A stretch of DNA of 64,000 nucleotides from an uncultured Alkalilimnicola sp. (lineage in GTDB: Bacteria; Pseudomonadota; Gammaproteobacteria; Nitrococcales; AK92): the NCBI GenBank assembly GCA_937951875.1, contig CALGAN010000024.1, positions 81,592-145,591 on the forward strand, given 5' to 3'. Shown here one piece after another: positions 1 to 7,735 of this stretch. The position numbers were made by a program, and so were the translations under genes. The notes under the pieces were generated by a model. The model was not told where the DNA came from. It was given only the letters and a program-made list of their open reading frames with translations, and ran no database searches. The first letter of the stretch is position 1; each line of letters opens with the position of its first letter.

Positions 1-252
1 CAGGCGACCATCGCCGCCCGTCACAGCGGCACCAACGCCACCATCTCGACCGCGCTGGAGTCGCTGGAGCGGATCAAGGCCAAGCAGGCCGAGACGGCCG
101 CGCGCATGGAGGCGGCGCGCGAGCTGGCGCAGGAAGAGGAGGATGGCGACCTGCACAGCAAACTGAAGAAGGCCGGCATCATTCAGGAGCAGAACAGCGC
201 CAGCGCGGTGCTGGAGCGCCTGAGGAAGCAGCGCGCCGAGGGCGGCAAGTAA
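1..252 (+). CDS. PspA/IM30-family protein (YjfJ-like), C-terminal part only
   Basis: The reading frame is open from the first base and stops with TAA at 250-252, giving the last 83 residues; the start lies outside the window. The visible part is highly charged and helical (rich in Ala, Glu, Lys, Arg, with a SLERIKAKQAE stretch), as expected for the C-terminal helices of PspA/IM30 proteins, which bind membranes and respond to envelope stress. The family call rests mainly on context: the next four genes are in the order yjfK, yjfL, yjfM, yjfC, and in E. coli the preceding gene yjfJ encodes a PspA homologue. The fragment alone could be another coiled-coil protein. Confidence 0.65.
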   Translation, partial: QATIAARHSGTNATISTALESLERIKAKQAETAARMEAARELAQEEEDGDLHSKLKKAGIIQEQNSASAVLERLRKQRAEGGK

Positions 253-360
253 GGCCGCCAGGCGCGATCACGCGCGGCAGCGGCGGCGCCGAACGGATCG
301 GCATCGCCGCTGTCTCTGCTCTGTGAGGCCGGTCTCCTGCTCTCGGTAAGGAACTGGGTG

Positions 361-1020
361 ATGTTCGACTTTCTCAAAAAAGCCTTGCGAGCCTCGCGCG
401 AACCGAAGGAGGAGGCGCCGCCGCCGTCGCCGCTGCAGGCCATGGGGCTGCGTCGCGGCGGCTTCGTCAGCGTCGATCCGCTGCCGTTCCGCATGCTCGG
501 CGATCGTCTGCTGTTCGCTCCGCCGCAGGACAGCCAGCGCATCGAGACCGTCGGCAAGGTGGACCTCGGCGCCGGAGCCATGCTGCATCGCTATTACTTG
601 AGCGAGGATGCCTGGATTCAGGTCAGCACCACCGCCGGGCAGATCGATGACCTCAAGCTGTTCGTCTTCGATCAGACCAAGAACCCCTCCAACCGCGCCA
701 GCTTCGAGCGGTGGCTGGGCGACGAAAGTCCGATCGGTGGTAGAACCCTGGAGTACCGTGGCAAGCTGTTCCGCCGCGTCTGGGGTGACGAGGACGACGA
801 ACGGGCGCCGTTGGTGGCGTTTTCCGAAACGGTTTATTCCGATTCCGACGCCGTTCCGGCGTTTCGCACCGACCACTTCTGCATGCTTTACGAACGCGAA
901 GTGGAGGATAGCGAGCGGATGGAATACCTGCTGGTTTCGGCGGAGGAAACCGGTGACGAATACTGCGTGGTTTACAGCCTCGGCGTCGACGTCACCGACG
1001 CCGATCTACAGGTGACTTGA
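361..1020 (+). CDS. yjfK: DUF2491 family protein (YjfK-like)
   Basis: This is a soluble protein of 219 residues without a signal peptide or membrane segment. It matches the YjfK/DUF2491 family in length and in the N-terminal pattern of a short basic segment followed by a Pro-rich linker and a GLRRGG(F/Y)V motif. ATG 361 is chosen over the adjacent GTG 358; a GTAAGGA ribosome site lies 9-15 bases upstream. It ends 4 bases before the next gene, so translation is probably coupled. Function is unknown; it always travels with the PspA-like, DUF350, DUF1190 and YjfC proteins, so a role in an envelope-associated complex is an inference. Confidence 0.8.
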   Translation: MFDFLKKALRASREPKEEAPPPSPLQAMGLRRGGFVSVDPLPFRMLGDRLLFAPPQDSQRIETVGKVDLGAGAMLHRYYLSEDAWIQVSTTAGQIDDLKLFVFDQTKNPSNRASFERWLGDESPIGGRTLEYRGKLFRRVWGDEDDERAPLVAFSETVYSDSDAVPAFRTDHFCMLYEREVEDSERMEYLLVSAEETGDEYCVVYSLGVDVTDADLQVT

Positions 1021-1024
1021 GCGC

Positions 1025-1453
1025 ATGGAAAACAACGAAATCGTCAGTGGCGCCGCGACGTATCTCGGCGGGTTGCCGGGATTTCTGGCTTACTTCGGAA
1101 CGTCCGTCGCTCTGCTGGCGGCGTTCGCCGTGGTCTACAGCCTGGTGACGCCGCATCACGAGTGGCGGCTGATCAAGGCCAATACGCCGGCGGCGGCGAT
1201 CGCCTTCGGCGGCAGCCTGCTCGGTTTCGTGCTGCCGCTGTACAGCGCCATTTCCCATTCGGTGAATCTGGTCGATTGCCTGCTGTGGGGTCTGGTGGCC
1301 TTCGTCGTGCAGCTCGCCACTTTCTTCGTGCTGCGGCTGGTCATTCCGGAGCTGCCGCGGCGGATCAGCGACAATGAGCTGGCGTCGGGGATTCTGGTCG
1401 CCGCCTTGTCGCTCGCGGTGGGTCTGCTCAATGCCGCGAGCATGACCTACTGA
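1025..1453 (+). CDS. yjfL: DUF350 family inner-membrane protein (YjfL-like)
   Basis: This protein of 142 residues has four predicted membrane helices (about residues 21-42, 56-77, 84-108 and 118-138), arranged as two repeats of the DUF350 unit. The repeated small/polar motif within the helices (AFGGSLLGFVLPL, LASGILVAALSLAVGLLNAASM) is typical of the family. It begins 4 bases after the DUF2491 stop and is followed at 16 bases by the lipoprotein gene. It should sit in the inner membrane. No biochemical function is established for DUF350; context points to partnership with the PspA-like and YjfC proteins. Confidence 0.82.
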   Translation: MENNEIVSGAATYLGGLPGFLAYFGTSVALLAAFAVVYSLVTPHHEWRLIKANTPAAAIAFGGSLLGFVLPLYSAISHSVNLVDCLLWGLVAFVVQLATFFVLRLVIPELPRRISDNELASGILVAALSLAVGLLNAASMTY

Positions 1454-1469
1454 AGACGAGGACTTGCCG

Positions 1470-2024
1470 ATGAAGCGCAGTAGAATCGTCGGACTGGCTT
1501 TGATGGGCAGCGCGCCCGTGCTGCTGTCGGCCTGCGGAGAGCCGCCGACCGAGGCCATTACCTACAGCTCGCTGGAGCAGTGCCTGAAGGACGGCAAGCT
1601 GAGCGCCGAGGTTTGCGAGAGCGAGTATCAGCGCGCCGTGCAGATGCACCAGCAGACCGCGCCGCGCTTCACTTCGCAGGCAGCCTGCGAGGCGCAGTAC
1701 GGCCCGCAGGGCTGCCAGGTGGTCCGCGCGCCGGGCTTCGGTGACTACTTCATGCCCGCCATGGCCGGCTTCATGGTGGCCAAGCTGCTCGATCAGCGGC
1801 GCGACCGCGATCAGGCCTATTACGGCGGCTATGCGCGCGGCGCCGGTGGCTACCGCGGCGAGCCGCTCTACCGCAACCGCGAGGACCGCAGCACCTGGCG
1901 CACCTGGGACAACCAGACCGTCGAGCGCGGCGAGGGCAAGACGGTGATGCGCGACAAGGCGATCACGCAGTCCCGCGGCGGCTTCGGTTCGCAGGCGGCG
2001 GCGCGGGGCAGCTGGGGCAGCTGA
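1470..2024 (+). CDS. yjfM: DUF1190 family lipoprotein (YjfM-like)
   Basis: The start at ATG 1470 gives a lipoprotein signal with an LLSAC lipobox and acylated Cys22; an in-frame TTG six bases earlier is less likely because the GAGGA ribosome site fits ATG 1470. The mature part has several Cys residues (YSSLEQCLKDG, AEVCESEYQRA, QAACEAQYGPQGCQVV), the hallmark of DUF1190 proteins, then a Gly/Tyr/Arg-rich tail. It is probably anchored in the envelope by its lipid. It forms the fourth member of the yjfJKLMC-like operon and ends 5 bases before the YjfC gene. Confidence 0.8.
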   Translation: MKRSRIVGLALMGSAPVLLSACGEPPTEAITYSSLEQCLKDGKLSAEVCESEYQRAVQMHQQTAPRFTSQAACEAQYGPQGCQVVRAPGFGDYFMPAMAGFMVAKLLDQRRDRDQAYYGGYARGAGGYRGEPLYRNREDRSTWRTWDNQTVERGEGKTVMRDKAITQSRGGFGSQAAARGSWGS

Positions 2025-2029
2025 GCGGC

Positions 2030-3193
2030 ATGCAGCGCATACGCGCCGAGGAGCGGCCGCACTGGCGCGAGCAGGCGGAGCGGCTCGGGTTTCTCTTCCA
2101 CAGCCCGAACGGCGAGCCCTACTGGGACGAGACTGCCTACTACCGCTTCACCCTCCGGCAGATCGAGGACGATCTGGAGCGGCCCACCGAAGAAGTGCAC
2201 GAGCTGTGCATGGACCTGGTGGCGCGGGCGGTGCGCGACGAGACGTATCTGCGGCGGCTGTGCATCCCGGAGCGCTATTGGGACTATATCCGCCGCAGCT
2301 GGCTGGACGGCCAGCCGCACTTGTACGGGCGCATGGATTTCGCCTACGACGGCCGCGGTCCGGCCAAGCTCTACGAGCTCAACTACGACACGCCCACGTC
2401 GCTGTACGAAAGCGCTTTCTTCCAGTGGCTATGGCTGGAGGAGGGCATCGCCGCCGGCACGCTGCCGCGTGACGCCGATCAGTTCAATTCCATCCAGGAA
2501 GCGCTGATCGAAGCGTTCGCGTTGCTGCGCCCCCGGCTGCCGATGCCGCTGTATTTCACCAGCGTGCGCAACGCCGCGGAGGACCGCGGCACCATCCTCT
2601 ACCTGCGGGACTGCGCGGCGCAGGCTGGCATCGAGACGCGGCTGATCGACCTGGAGGACATCGGCGCCAGCATCGACGGCCGCTACACCGACCTGGCGCA
2701 TGACGTCCTGCCCGCGGTATTCAAGCTTTATCCGTGGGAGTTCATGTTTCACGAGAAGTTCGGCCCGCTGTTGCCGAAAGCCGATACGCTGTTCTTCGAG
2801 CCGCCGTGGAAAGCGGTGCTGAGCAACAAGGGCGTGCTGCCGCTGCTGTGGGAGCTGCATCCGGGCCATCCCAACCTGCTGCCGGCCCGCTTCGACCCGG
2901 CGCCGGATAGCCCGCCGCCGCCCGGTTGGGTGCGCAAGCCGCTGTTCTCGCGCGAAGGCGCCAACGTCGAGATCGCGCTGCCCGACGGCAGCGTGGTGTC
3001 CGAACCGGGACCGTACGGCGACGCGCCGTGGGTGTTGCAGGCGTTCCATCCGCTGCCGTGCTTCGAGGGGAACTACGCGCTGATCGGCAGCTGGGTGATC
3101 GGCGATCGCGCCTGCGGTATCGGCATCCGCGAAGATCGTTCGCTGATCACCACCGACGCGTCACGTTTTCTGCCCCATATTTTCTGTGATTGA
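2030..3193 (+). CDS. yjfC: Glutathionylspermidine synthase-like ATP-grasp protein (YjfC-like)
   Basis: This 387-residue protein corresponds to the C-terminal synthetase half of glutathionylspermidine synthase, without the amidase half; E. coli YjfC is the same size. Recognisable family segments are YGRMDFAYDG, LYELNYDTPTSLYESA, FKLYPWEFM, PWKAVLSNKG(V/L)LPLLWELHPGHPNLLPA and VRKPLFSREGANV, which form the ATP-grasp core and substrate pocket. Known family members ligate a carboxylate to an amine using ATP; the substrate of the YjfC branch is not known. It is the last gene of the operon; the next 209 bases hold no gene. Confidence 0.82.
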   Translation: MQRIRAEERPHWREQAERLGFLFHSPNGEPYWDETAYYRFTLRQIEDDLERPTEEVHELCMDLVARAVRDETYLRRLCIPERYWDYIRRSWLDGQPHLYGRMDFAYDGRGPAKLYELNYDTPTSLYESAFFQWLWLEEGIAAGTLPRDADQFNSIQEALIEAFALLRPRLPMPLYFTSVRNAAEDRGTILYLRDCAAQAGIETRLIDLEDIGASIDGRYTDLAHDVLPAVFKLYPWEFMFHEKFGPLLPKADTLFFEPPWKAVLSNKGVLPLLWELHPGHPNLLPARFDPAPDSPPPPGWVRKPLFSREGANVEIALPDGSVVSEPGPYGDAPWVLQAFHPLPCFEGNYALIGSWVIGDRACGIGIREDRSLITTDASRFLPHIFCD

Positions 3194-3402
3194 CCGCGTT
3201 CGGTGCCGCGATTTCGCCCGCGAATCGCCGGGACGGCGCCGGCGACGATTGCCGTCCGCCGGGGGCGTCGTTAGGATCATAGGCCATTGGCGGATTGCCA
3301 GCGTCGTGGCGACGGCCCGGCGCCCGCGATGCAGATTCGGCGGCGCGCCGGTCCCCGCAGCAAATTCGAACTAATTAAACAAGCGAGGAGGAGAAGCAGC
3401 CC

Positions 3403-5022
3403 ATGCAATCGACGATGATGAATGTACCGCTGACGCTGGTGCAGATCCTGGAGCGGGCGGGAACGCTGTTCGCCAACACCGAGGTGGTCAGCCGGCGGCC
3501 GGACAAGAGCGTGCACCGCTGCACCTATGGCGACATCTACAAGCGGGCGCGCCTGCTGGCCGAGGCCCTCACCAAGGCCGGCCTGAAGAAGGGTGACCGG
3601 GTCGCCACTCTGATGTGGAACCACTACGCTCACCTGGAGACCTACTTCGGCGTGCCGGCCGCCGGCGGCGTGCTGCACACCCTCAACCTGCGGCTGTTCC
3701 CCAACGACATCGCCTACATCGTCAACCACGCCGAGGACCGCTTCCTCATCGTCGACGATGTGCTGCTGCCGTTGTTCGAGAAGTTCCGCGACCAGGTCAA
3801 GCTCGAGAAGATCATCGTCTTCCCGTTCAGCGGCCAGCCGGTGCCGGAGGGCATGACCTCCTATGAGGATTTCCTCAAGACCGCCACCGGCGACTTCACT
3901 TACCCCGAGATCGACGAGAACGACGCCTGCGGCATGTGCTACACCTCGGGCACGACCGGCAATCCTAAGGGCGTGGTCTACTCGCACCGCTCGCAGGTGC
4001 TGCATTCGATCGTCTCGGCGCTCCCCGACGGCCTGAACCTCACCCGCCGCGACGTGGTGATGCCGGTGGTGCCGATGTTCCATGTGAACGCCTGGGGCCT
4101 GCCGTACACCCTGGCGCTGATCGGCGCCAAGCAAGTCTATCCGGGGCCGCACATGGACGGCGTGAGCCTGCTCGAGATGTTCGATCAGGAGAAGGTCACG
4201 GTCACCGCCGGCGTGCCGACCCTGTGGCTGGGCGTGCTCAACGCCCTGAGCAAGGAGCCGGAGCGTTGGAAGCTGCAGCCGGGCATGCGCATGGTCAGCG
4301 GCGGTTCGGCCACGCCGATCTCGCTGATCAAGTCCTTCGACAAGTTCAACGTCCGCGTGGTCTGCGCCTGGGGCATGACCGAGACCTCGCCGCTCGGCTC
4401 GGTGGCGACGCTCACGCCGGAGATGGACAGCTGGCCCGAGGAGAAGAAGTACGAGTACCGCGCCAAGGCGGGCATGTACGTACCGCTGGTCGAGGCCCGG
4501 GTGGTCAACGAGGACGGCGTCGCGCCCAACGACGGCAAGACCGTCGGCGAGCTGCAGGTGCGCGGGCCGTGGATCACCGGCGCCTACTTCAAGGGCGAGG
4601 GCGGCAACGACAAGTTCACGCCGGACGGCTGGTTCGCCACCGGTGACGTCGCCCACATCAGCCCCGAGGGCTTCATCCACATCACCGACCGCACCAAGGA
4701 CCTGATCAAGTCCGGCGGCGAGTGGATTTCCTCGGTGGAGATGGAGAACGAGATCATGGGCCATCCGGCCGTGGCCGAGGCGGCGGTGATCGCCGTGCCG
4801 CATCCGAAGTGGGTGGAGCGGCCGCTGGCGGTGGTGGTGAAGAAGCAGGGCATGGAGGTCACCAAGGAGGAGATCCTCGACTACCTCAAGCCCAAGGTGG
4901 CGTCCTGGTGGCTGCCGGACGACGTGGTGTTCGTCGACGAGCTGCCGCACACCTCCACCGGCAAGCTCATGAAGCGCGCCCTGCGCGAGCGCTTCCAGGA
5001 CTGGAAGCCGAGCAACGGTTGA
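3403..5022 (+). CDS. Fatty acyl-CoA ligase (AlkK/DmdB-like, ANL superfamily)
   Basis: This 539-residue enzyme should activate a fatty or related acid to its CoA thioester through an acyl-AMP intermediate in the cytoplasm. Motifs of the ANL superfamily are intact: P-loop YTSGTTGNPKGV from residue 180, WGMTETSP, GWFATGDVA, DRTKDLIKSGGEWISS (hinge) and TSTGKLMKR (catalytic Lys). The N-terminal MMNVPLTL..ILERAG pattern is close to medium/long-chain ligases of the AlkK type and to 3-methylmercaptopropionyl-CoA ligases. Chain length cannot be fixed from sequence. A strong GAGGAGGAG ribosome site precedes ATG 3403. It stands alone, with a terminator downstream. Confidence 0.85.
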   Translation: MQSTMMNVPLTLVQILERAGTLFANTEVVSRRPDKSVHRCTYGDIYKRARLLAEALTKAGLKKGDRVATLMWNHYAHLETYFGVPAAGGVLHTLNLRLFPNDIAYIVNHAEDRFLIVDDVLLPLFEKFRDQVKLEKIIVFPFSGQPVPEGMTSYEDFLKTATGDFTYPEIDENDACGMCYTSGTTGNPKGVVYSHRSQVLHSIVSALPDGLNLTRRDVVMPVVPMFHVNAWGLPYTLALIGAKQVYPGPHMDGVSLLEMFDQEKVTVTAGVPTLWLGVLNALSKEPERWKLQPGMRMVSGGSATPISLIKSFDKFNVRVVCAWGMTETSPLGSVATLTPEMDSWPEEKKYEYRAKAGMYVPLVEARVVNEDGVAPNDGKTVGELQVRGPWITGAYFKGEGGNDKFTPDGWFATGDVAHISPEGFIHITDRTKDLIKSGGEWISSVEMENEIMGHPAVAEAAVIAVPHPKWVERPLAVVVKKQGMEVTKEEILDYLKPKVASWWLPDDVVFVDELPHTSTGKLMKRALRERFQDWKPSNG

Positions 5023-5064
5023 TCTCGTCCGCCGGCGGTCGCATAGGCCGTCTGCGGTCCAATG

Positions 5065-5097
5065 GAAAGGGGCGCCTCGGCGCCCCTTTCGTTGTTT
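5065..5097 (+). terminator. Rho-independent terminator after the acyl-CoA ligase gene
   Basis: A perfect 12-base inverted repeat (5065-5076 with 5079-5090) is followed by TTTCGTTGTTT. The two-base gap means the tip must open, leaving a 10-11 bp GC-rich stem. It lies 42 bases after the ligase stop and just beyond the 3' end of the convergent gene, so it may serve both strands. Confidence 0.85.
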
Positions 5098-5108
5098 GCG
5101 TGGGCGGT

Positions 5109-5516
5109 CTACAGCGCCTTCGCCGATCGCTGGCGTCGCCGCCGACGCGGCAGCGACGTCGCGTGCAGCCAGGTCAGCGCATCGATCTCGTCGGTGAAGC
5201 TGCGCGAGCGGAACCCGGCCTTGGCTATAGCCTCCGCCAGGGCATAGGCGCGCCGCTCGCCGCTGGCGCAGAGCAGGGCGATGGAGCAGAGCCGGCGGGC
5301 GCGGGGCAGCCGCGCGTTCCTCGCTCGCCGGCAGCTCCAGGCCAGCACGCCGACCACGCGGGCTTGCCGGAGGTCGAGCAGGTGGCGATAGTGGCCGTCG
5401 GCGCCTTGCTCGGCGGTGCGGCGCAGCGCGTCGCAGCCGTCATCTATGGTCAAACCGCCACGGATCGTGGTCCGGACGATGCCGTCACTACTGAAGATGT
5501 CGATTTTTGCTGTCAT
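5109..5516 (-). CDS. Small STAS/SpoIIAA-like protein
   Basis: This 135-residue protein starts at ATG 5516 (MTAKIDIFSSDG...). The pattern of a first beta strand with a short turn, a central HLLDLRQARVVGVLAW strand, and a C-terminal RSFTDEIDALTWLH motif resembles small SpoIIAA-like/STAS proteins of proteobacteria. The tail is Arg-rich. No clear ribosome site is visible upstream and nothing neighbouring explains its job. The identification is structural-pattern inference; it could be an unrelated small soluble protein. Confidence 0.5.
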   Translation of the reverse strand: MTAKIDIFSSDGIVRTTIRGGLTIDDGCDALRRTAEQGADGHYRHLLDLRQARVVGVLAWSCRRARNARLPRARRLCSIALLCASGERRAYALAEAIAKAGFRSRSFTDEIDALTWLHATSLPRRRRRQRSAKAL

Positions 5517-5657
5517 GCACCATGCTTTGGGGTGAGGCCCCGGATCGTTCAAGATCGGCAGGGGAAGCACCGCACCAATGGGCGTGGCGCTGGTCCAAGG
5601 ATGCGATAGCCGCCTCGCAATGGCCGCATGCCGACGCCATCGGCAGGGATAGGTGAA

Positions 5658-6563
5658 ATGTTCGGGTTTCTCCAGGGATTTGCCTACGGGTTGTTTCTGT
5701 CCTGTTTCCCCTGGCTGATCGTCGGGATGGTCAAGCCGCGATTGGCCGTGCCCAACGACCCGCCCCGACGCTGGCAGGTGTTGCTCCGCTACTGGCTCAT
5801 CGTGCCGTTCATCGCCCTGCTGTTGTGGCTCACCTCGCTGTGGGGCGGTTTCGGGCCGACCCTGGAGGGCTGGCTGGCGGGACTGGCCGCGGTGGCGGTG
5901 GAGCTGCCGCTGGAGCGGCGCTGGCGACGCTGGCGCGCCGCCCGGGCGCAGCGGCGGCAGGCGCTGCGGCGCGAGGCGGGGATGGCCGTGCTCGATCCCG
6001 CGCGGCCGCCGGCCGGCGCCGACGATGTAGTCTTGGCGCTGTGCGAGGCCAAGGGCCGGTTGTCGGACCTGCGGCGGGACGATCTGGCGGCGCAGGCGGA
6101 TCGGCTGTACAGCCGCTACCGGCGTGTGCTCGACGCGGTCGGCACCAAGTTCGATCCGCGCGAGCTTACCTTCGAGCGTTCGCGCGCGCTGGCGGCCGAG
6201 GTATGCCGGGCCGCGCTCGATGAGCTCAGTGCCATGATCTCGCTGCTGAACGGCATCGCCGGCATCGATCCCGACTACGTTCGCCGCCGGCTCGCCGAGC
6301 GCGACCTGCCGGGCGAGGAGCGCACGGCGCTGCAGCGCCGCCTGGCGCTGGTCGAGGAGGCGGAGCGGAACCTGCGCCTGCTCAACGCCCGCATCGAGGC
6401 GGCCCTCACCGCGCTCGACGATGCCGCCGTGGCGATCGCCAAGCTCGATACCGACCGGCCCAAGGCCGGCGCCGGCGCCGACCGGGCGCTGGCCGACCTG
6501 CGCCGCTTCGTGGAACGGGCCGAACTTTACGGGCACAGCGCCCATAGCAAGGAGCCGATATGA
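5658..6563 (+). CDS. Two-helix membrane protein with cytoplasmic coiled coil, partner of TelA-family gene
   Basis: The chosen start, ATG 5658 (MFGFLQGFAYG...), has an AGGGATAGGTGA region just upstream; ATG 5628 is possible but has no ribosome site. Two hydrophobic helices lie at about residues 5-25 and 45-65, followed by a basic segment and a long Ala/Leu/Arg/Glu-rich region with heptad character. I do not recognise a named family. The 3' end overlaps the start of the TelA-like gene by 4 bases (ATGA), so the two are translationally coupled and their products probably act together at the inner membrane. Confidence 0.72.
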   Translation: MFGFLQGFAYGLFLSCFPWLIVGMVKPRLAVPNDPPRRWQVLLRYWLIVPFIALLLWLTSLWGGFGPTLEGWLAGLAAVAVELPLERRWRRWRAARAQRRQALRREAGMAVLDPARPPAGADDVVLALCEAKGRLSDLRRDDLAAQADRLYSRYRRVLDAVGTKFDPRELTFERSRALAAEVCRAALDELSAMISLLNGIAGIDPDYVRRRLAERDLPGEERTALQRRLALVEEAERNLRLLNARIEAALTALDDAAVAIAKLDTDRPKAGAGADRALADLRRFVERAELYGHSAHSKEPI

Positions 6564-7729
6564 CCGAACCGCGTTCGCCGCTCAGCCTGTCCCTGCCGCC
6601 GGTGGAGGAGATCGCCGCCGAGGTCGCTCCCGGCGCCGCCGCACCGCCCGAGGATCCGGAGCTGGCGGCGTTGGCCGACGCCTTCGTGCGCGAGGTGCTG
6701 GCGTCCGGCGAGGGAGCGGCCCAGCGTCAGCGGCAGGCGATAGACTCCATGGGACAGGAAGTGCAGCGCGAGGCGGCGCACCGCAGCGCCATGCTGCAGA
6801 CGCCGATCCGCAAGCTGGCCCATCAAGGCGACGAGGGCGGGCCGGTGGCCAAGGCGCTGCTGGCGCTGCGCGCCAAGATGGAGGAGCTCGATCCGAACCG
6901 GCGCAGCTTCACCGAGCGCGGGCTGTCGCGCGTGTTCTCCTTCCTGCCCGGGTTGGGCAATCGGCTGCAGCGCTACTTCCGCGAGTTCGAAAGCGCTCAG
7001 GAGTCACTGGACGCCATCATCCGCGACCTGGAGGCGGGCCGCGACATGCTGCGCCGGGACAACGTCACGCTGGCCGACGATCAGGAGGCGCTGCGCGCGC
7101 TGATGGTCCGGCTGCAGCGGCAGATCGAGCTCGGGCGCCTGATCGATCGGCGGCTCGAGGCGCGGGCGGTCGAGCTGGCCAAGGACGACCCGCAGCGGCG
7201 CTTCGTCGAGGAAGAGCTCATGTTCCCGCTGCGCCAGCGTATCGTCGATCTCCAGCAGCAGCTGGCGGTCAGCCAGCAGGGCGTGCTGGCGCTGGAGGTG
7301 ATCATCCGCAACAACCGCGAGCTGATGCGCGGCGTCGACCGCGCCATCAACGTCACGGTGTCGGCGCTGAACGTCGCGGTCACGGTAGCGCTGGCGCTGG
7401 CCAACCAGCGGTTAGTGCTGGATCGGGTGGAAGCGCTCAACACCACCACCTCCGACCTGATCGCCGGCACCGCTCAGGCGCTGCGCAACCAGGGGGTGGA
7501 GATCCAGACCCGGGCGTCGTCCACCGTGCTCGACATGGAGAAGCTCCAGCAGGCGTTCAGCGACGTCATCGCCGCCATCGACGAAGTGTCCCGCTACCGG
7601 CGCGAGGCGCTGCCGCGGCTGGACGAGCAGATCGACCGCCTGGAGGCGCTGGCGGCCAAGGGCGGCGCCGCGATCGCGCAGCTGGAGCGCGGCAACGACG
7701 CCGCCGAGCAGACGCATGGGCAGCTCTGA
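6560..7729 (+). CDS. TelA/KlaA family (toxic anion resistance-like) protein
   Basis: This 389-residue, almost entirely helical protein matches the TelA family: an acidic N-terminal lead, IRKLAHQG, GRDMLRRDNVTLADDQEALRALM, RRFVEEELMFPLRQRIVDLQQQLAVSQQGVLALEVIIRNNRELMRGVDRA(I/R)NVTVSALNVAVTVALALANQ(R/K)LVLDRVEALN, and a helical tail. The founding member was linked to tellurite resistance on plasmids, but chromosomal copies are usually envelope-stress associated with no proven biochemistry. It follows the coiled-coil membrane gene with a 4-base overlap. The stop is 6 bases from the convergent diguanylate cyclase gene. Confidence 0.85.
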   Translation: MTEPRSPLSLSLPPVEEIAAEVAPGAAAPPEDPELAALADAFVREVLASGEGAAQRQRQAIDSMGQEVQREAAHRSAMLQTPIRKLAHQGDEGGPVAKALLALRAKMEELDPNRRSFTERGLSRVFSFLPGLGNRLQRYFREFESAQESLDAIIRDLEAGRDMLRRDNVTLADDQEALRALMVRLQRQIELGRLIDRRLEARAVELAKDDPQRRFVEEELMFPLRQRIVDLQQQLAVSQQGVLALEVIIRNNRELMRGVDRAINVTVSALNVAVTVALALANQRLVLDRVEALNTTTSDLIAGTAQALRNQGVEIQTRASSTVLDMEKLQQAFSDVIAAIDEVSRYRREALPRLDEQIDRLEALAAKGGAAIAQLERGNDAAEQTHGQL

Positions 7730-7735
7730 GGGCGT

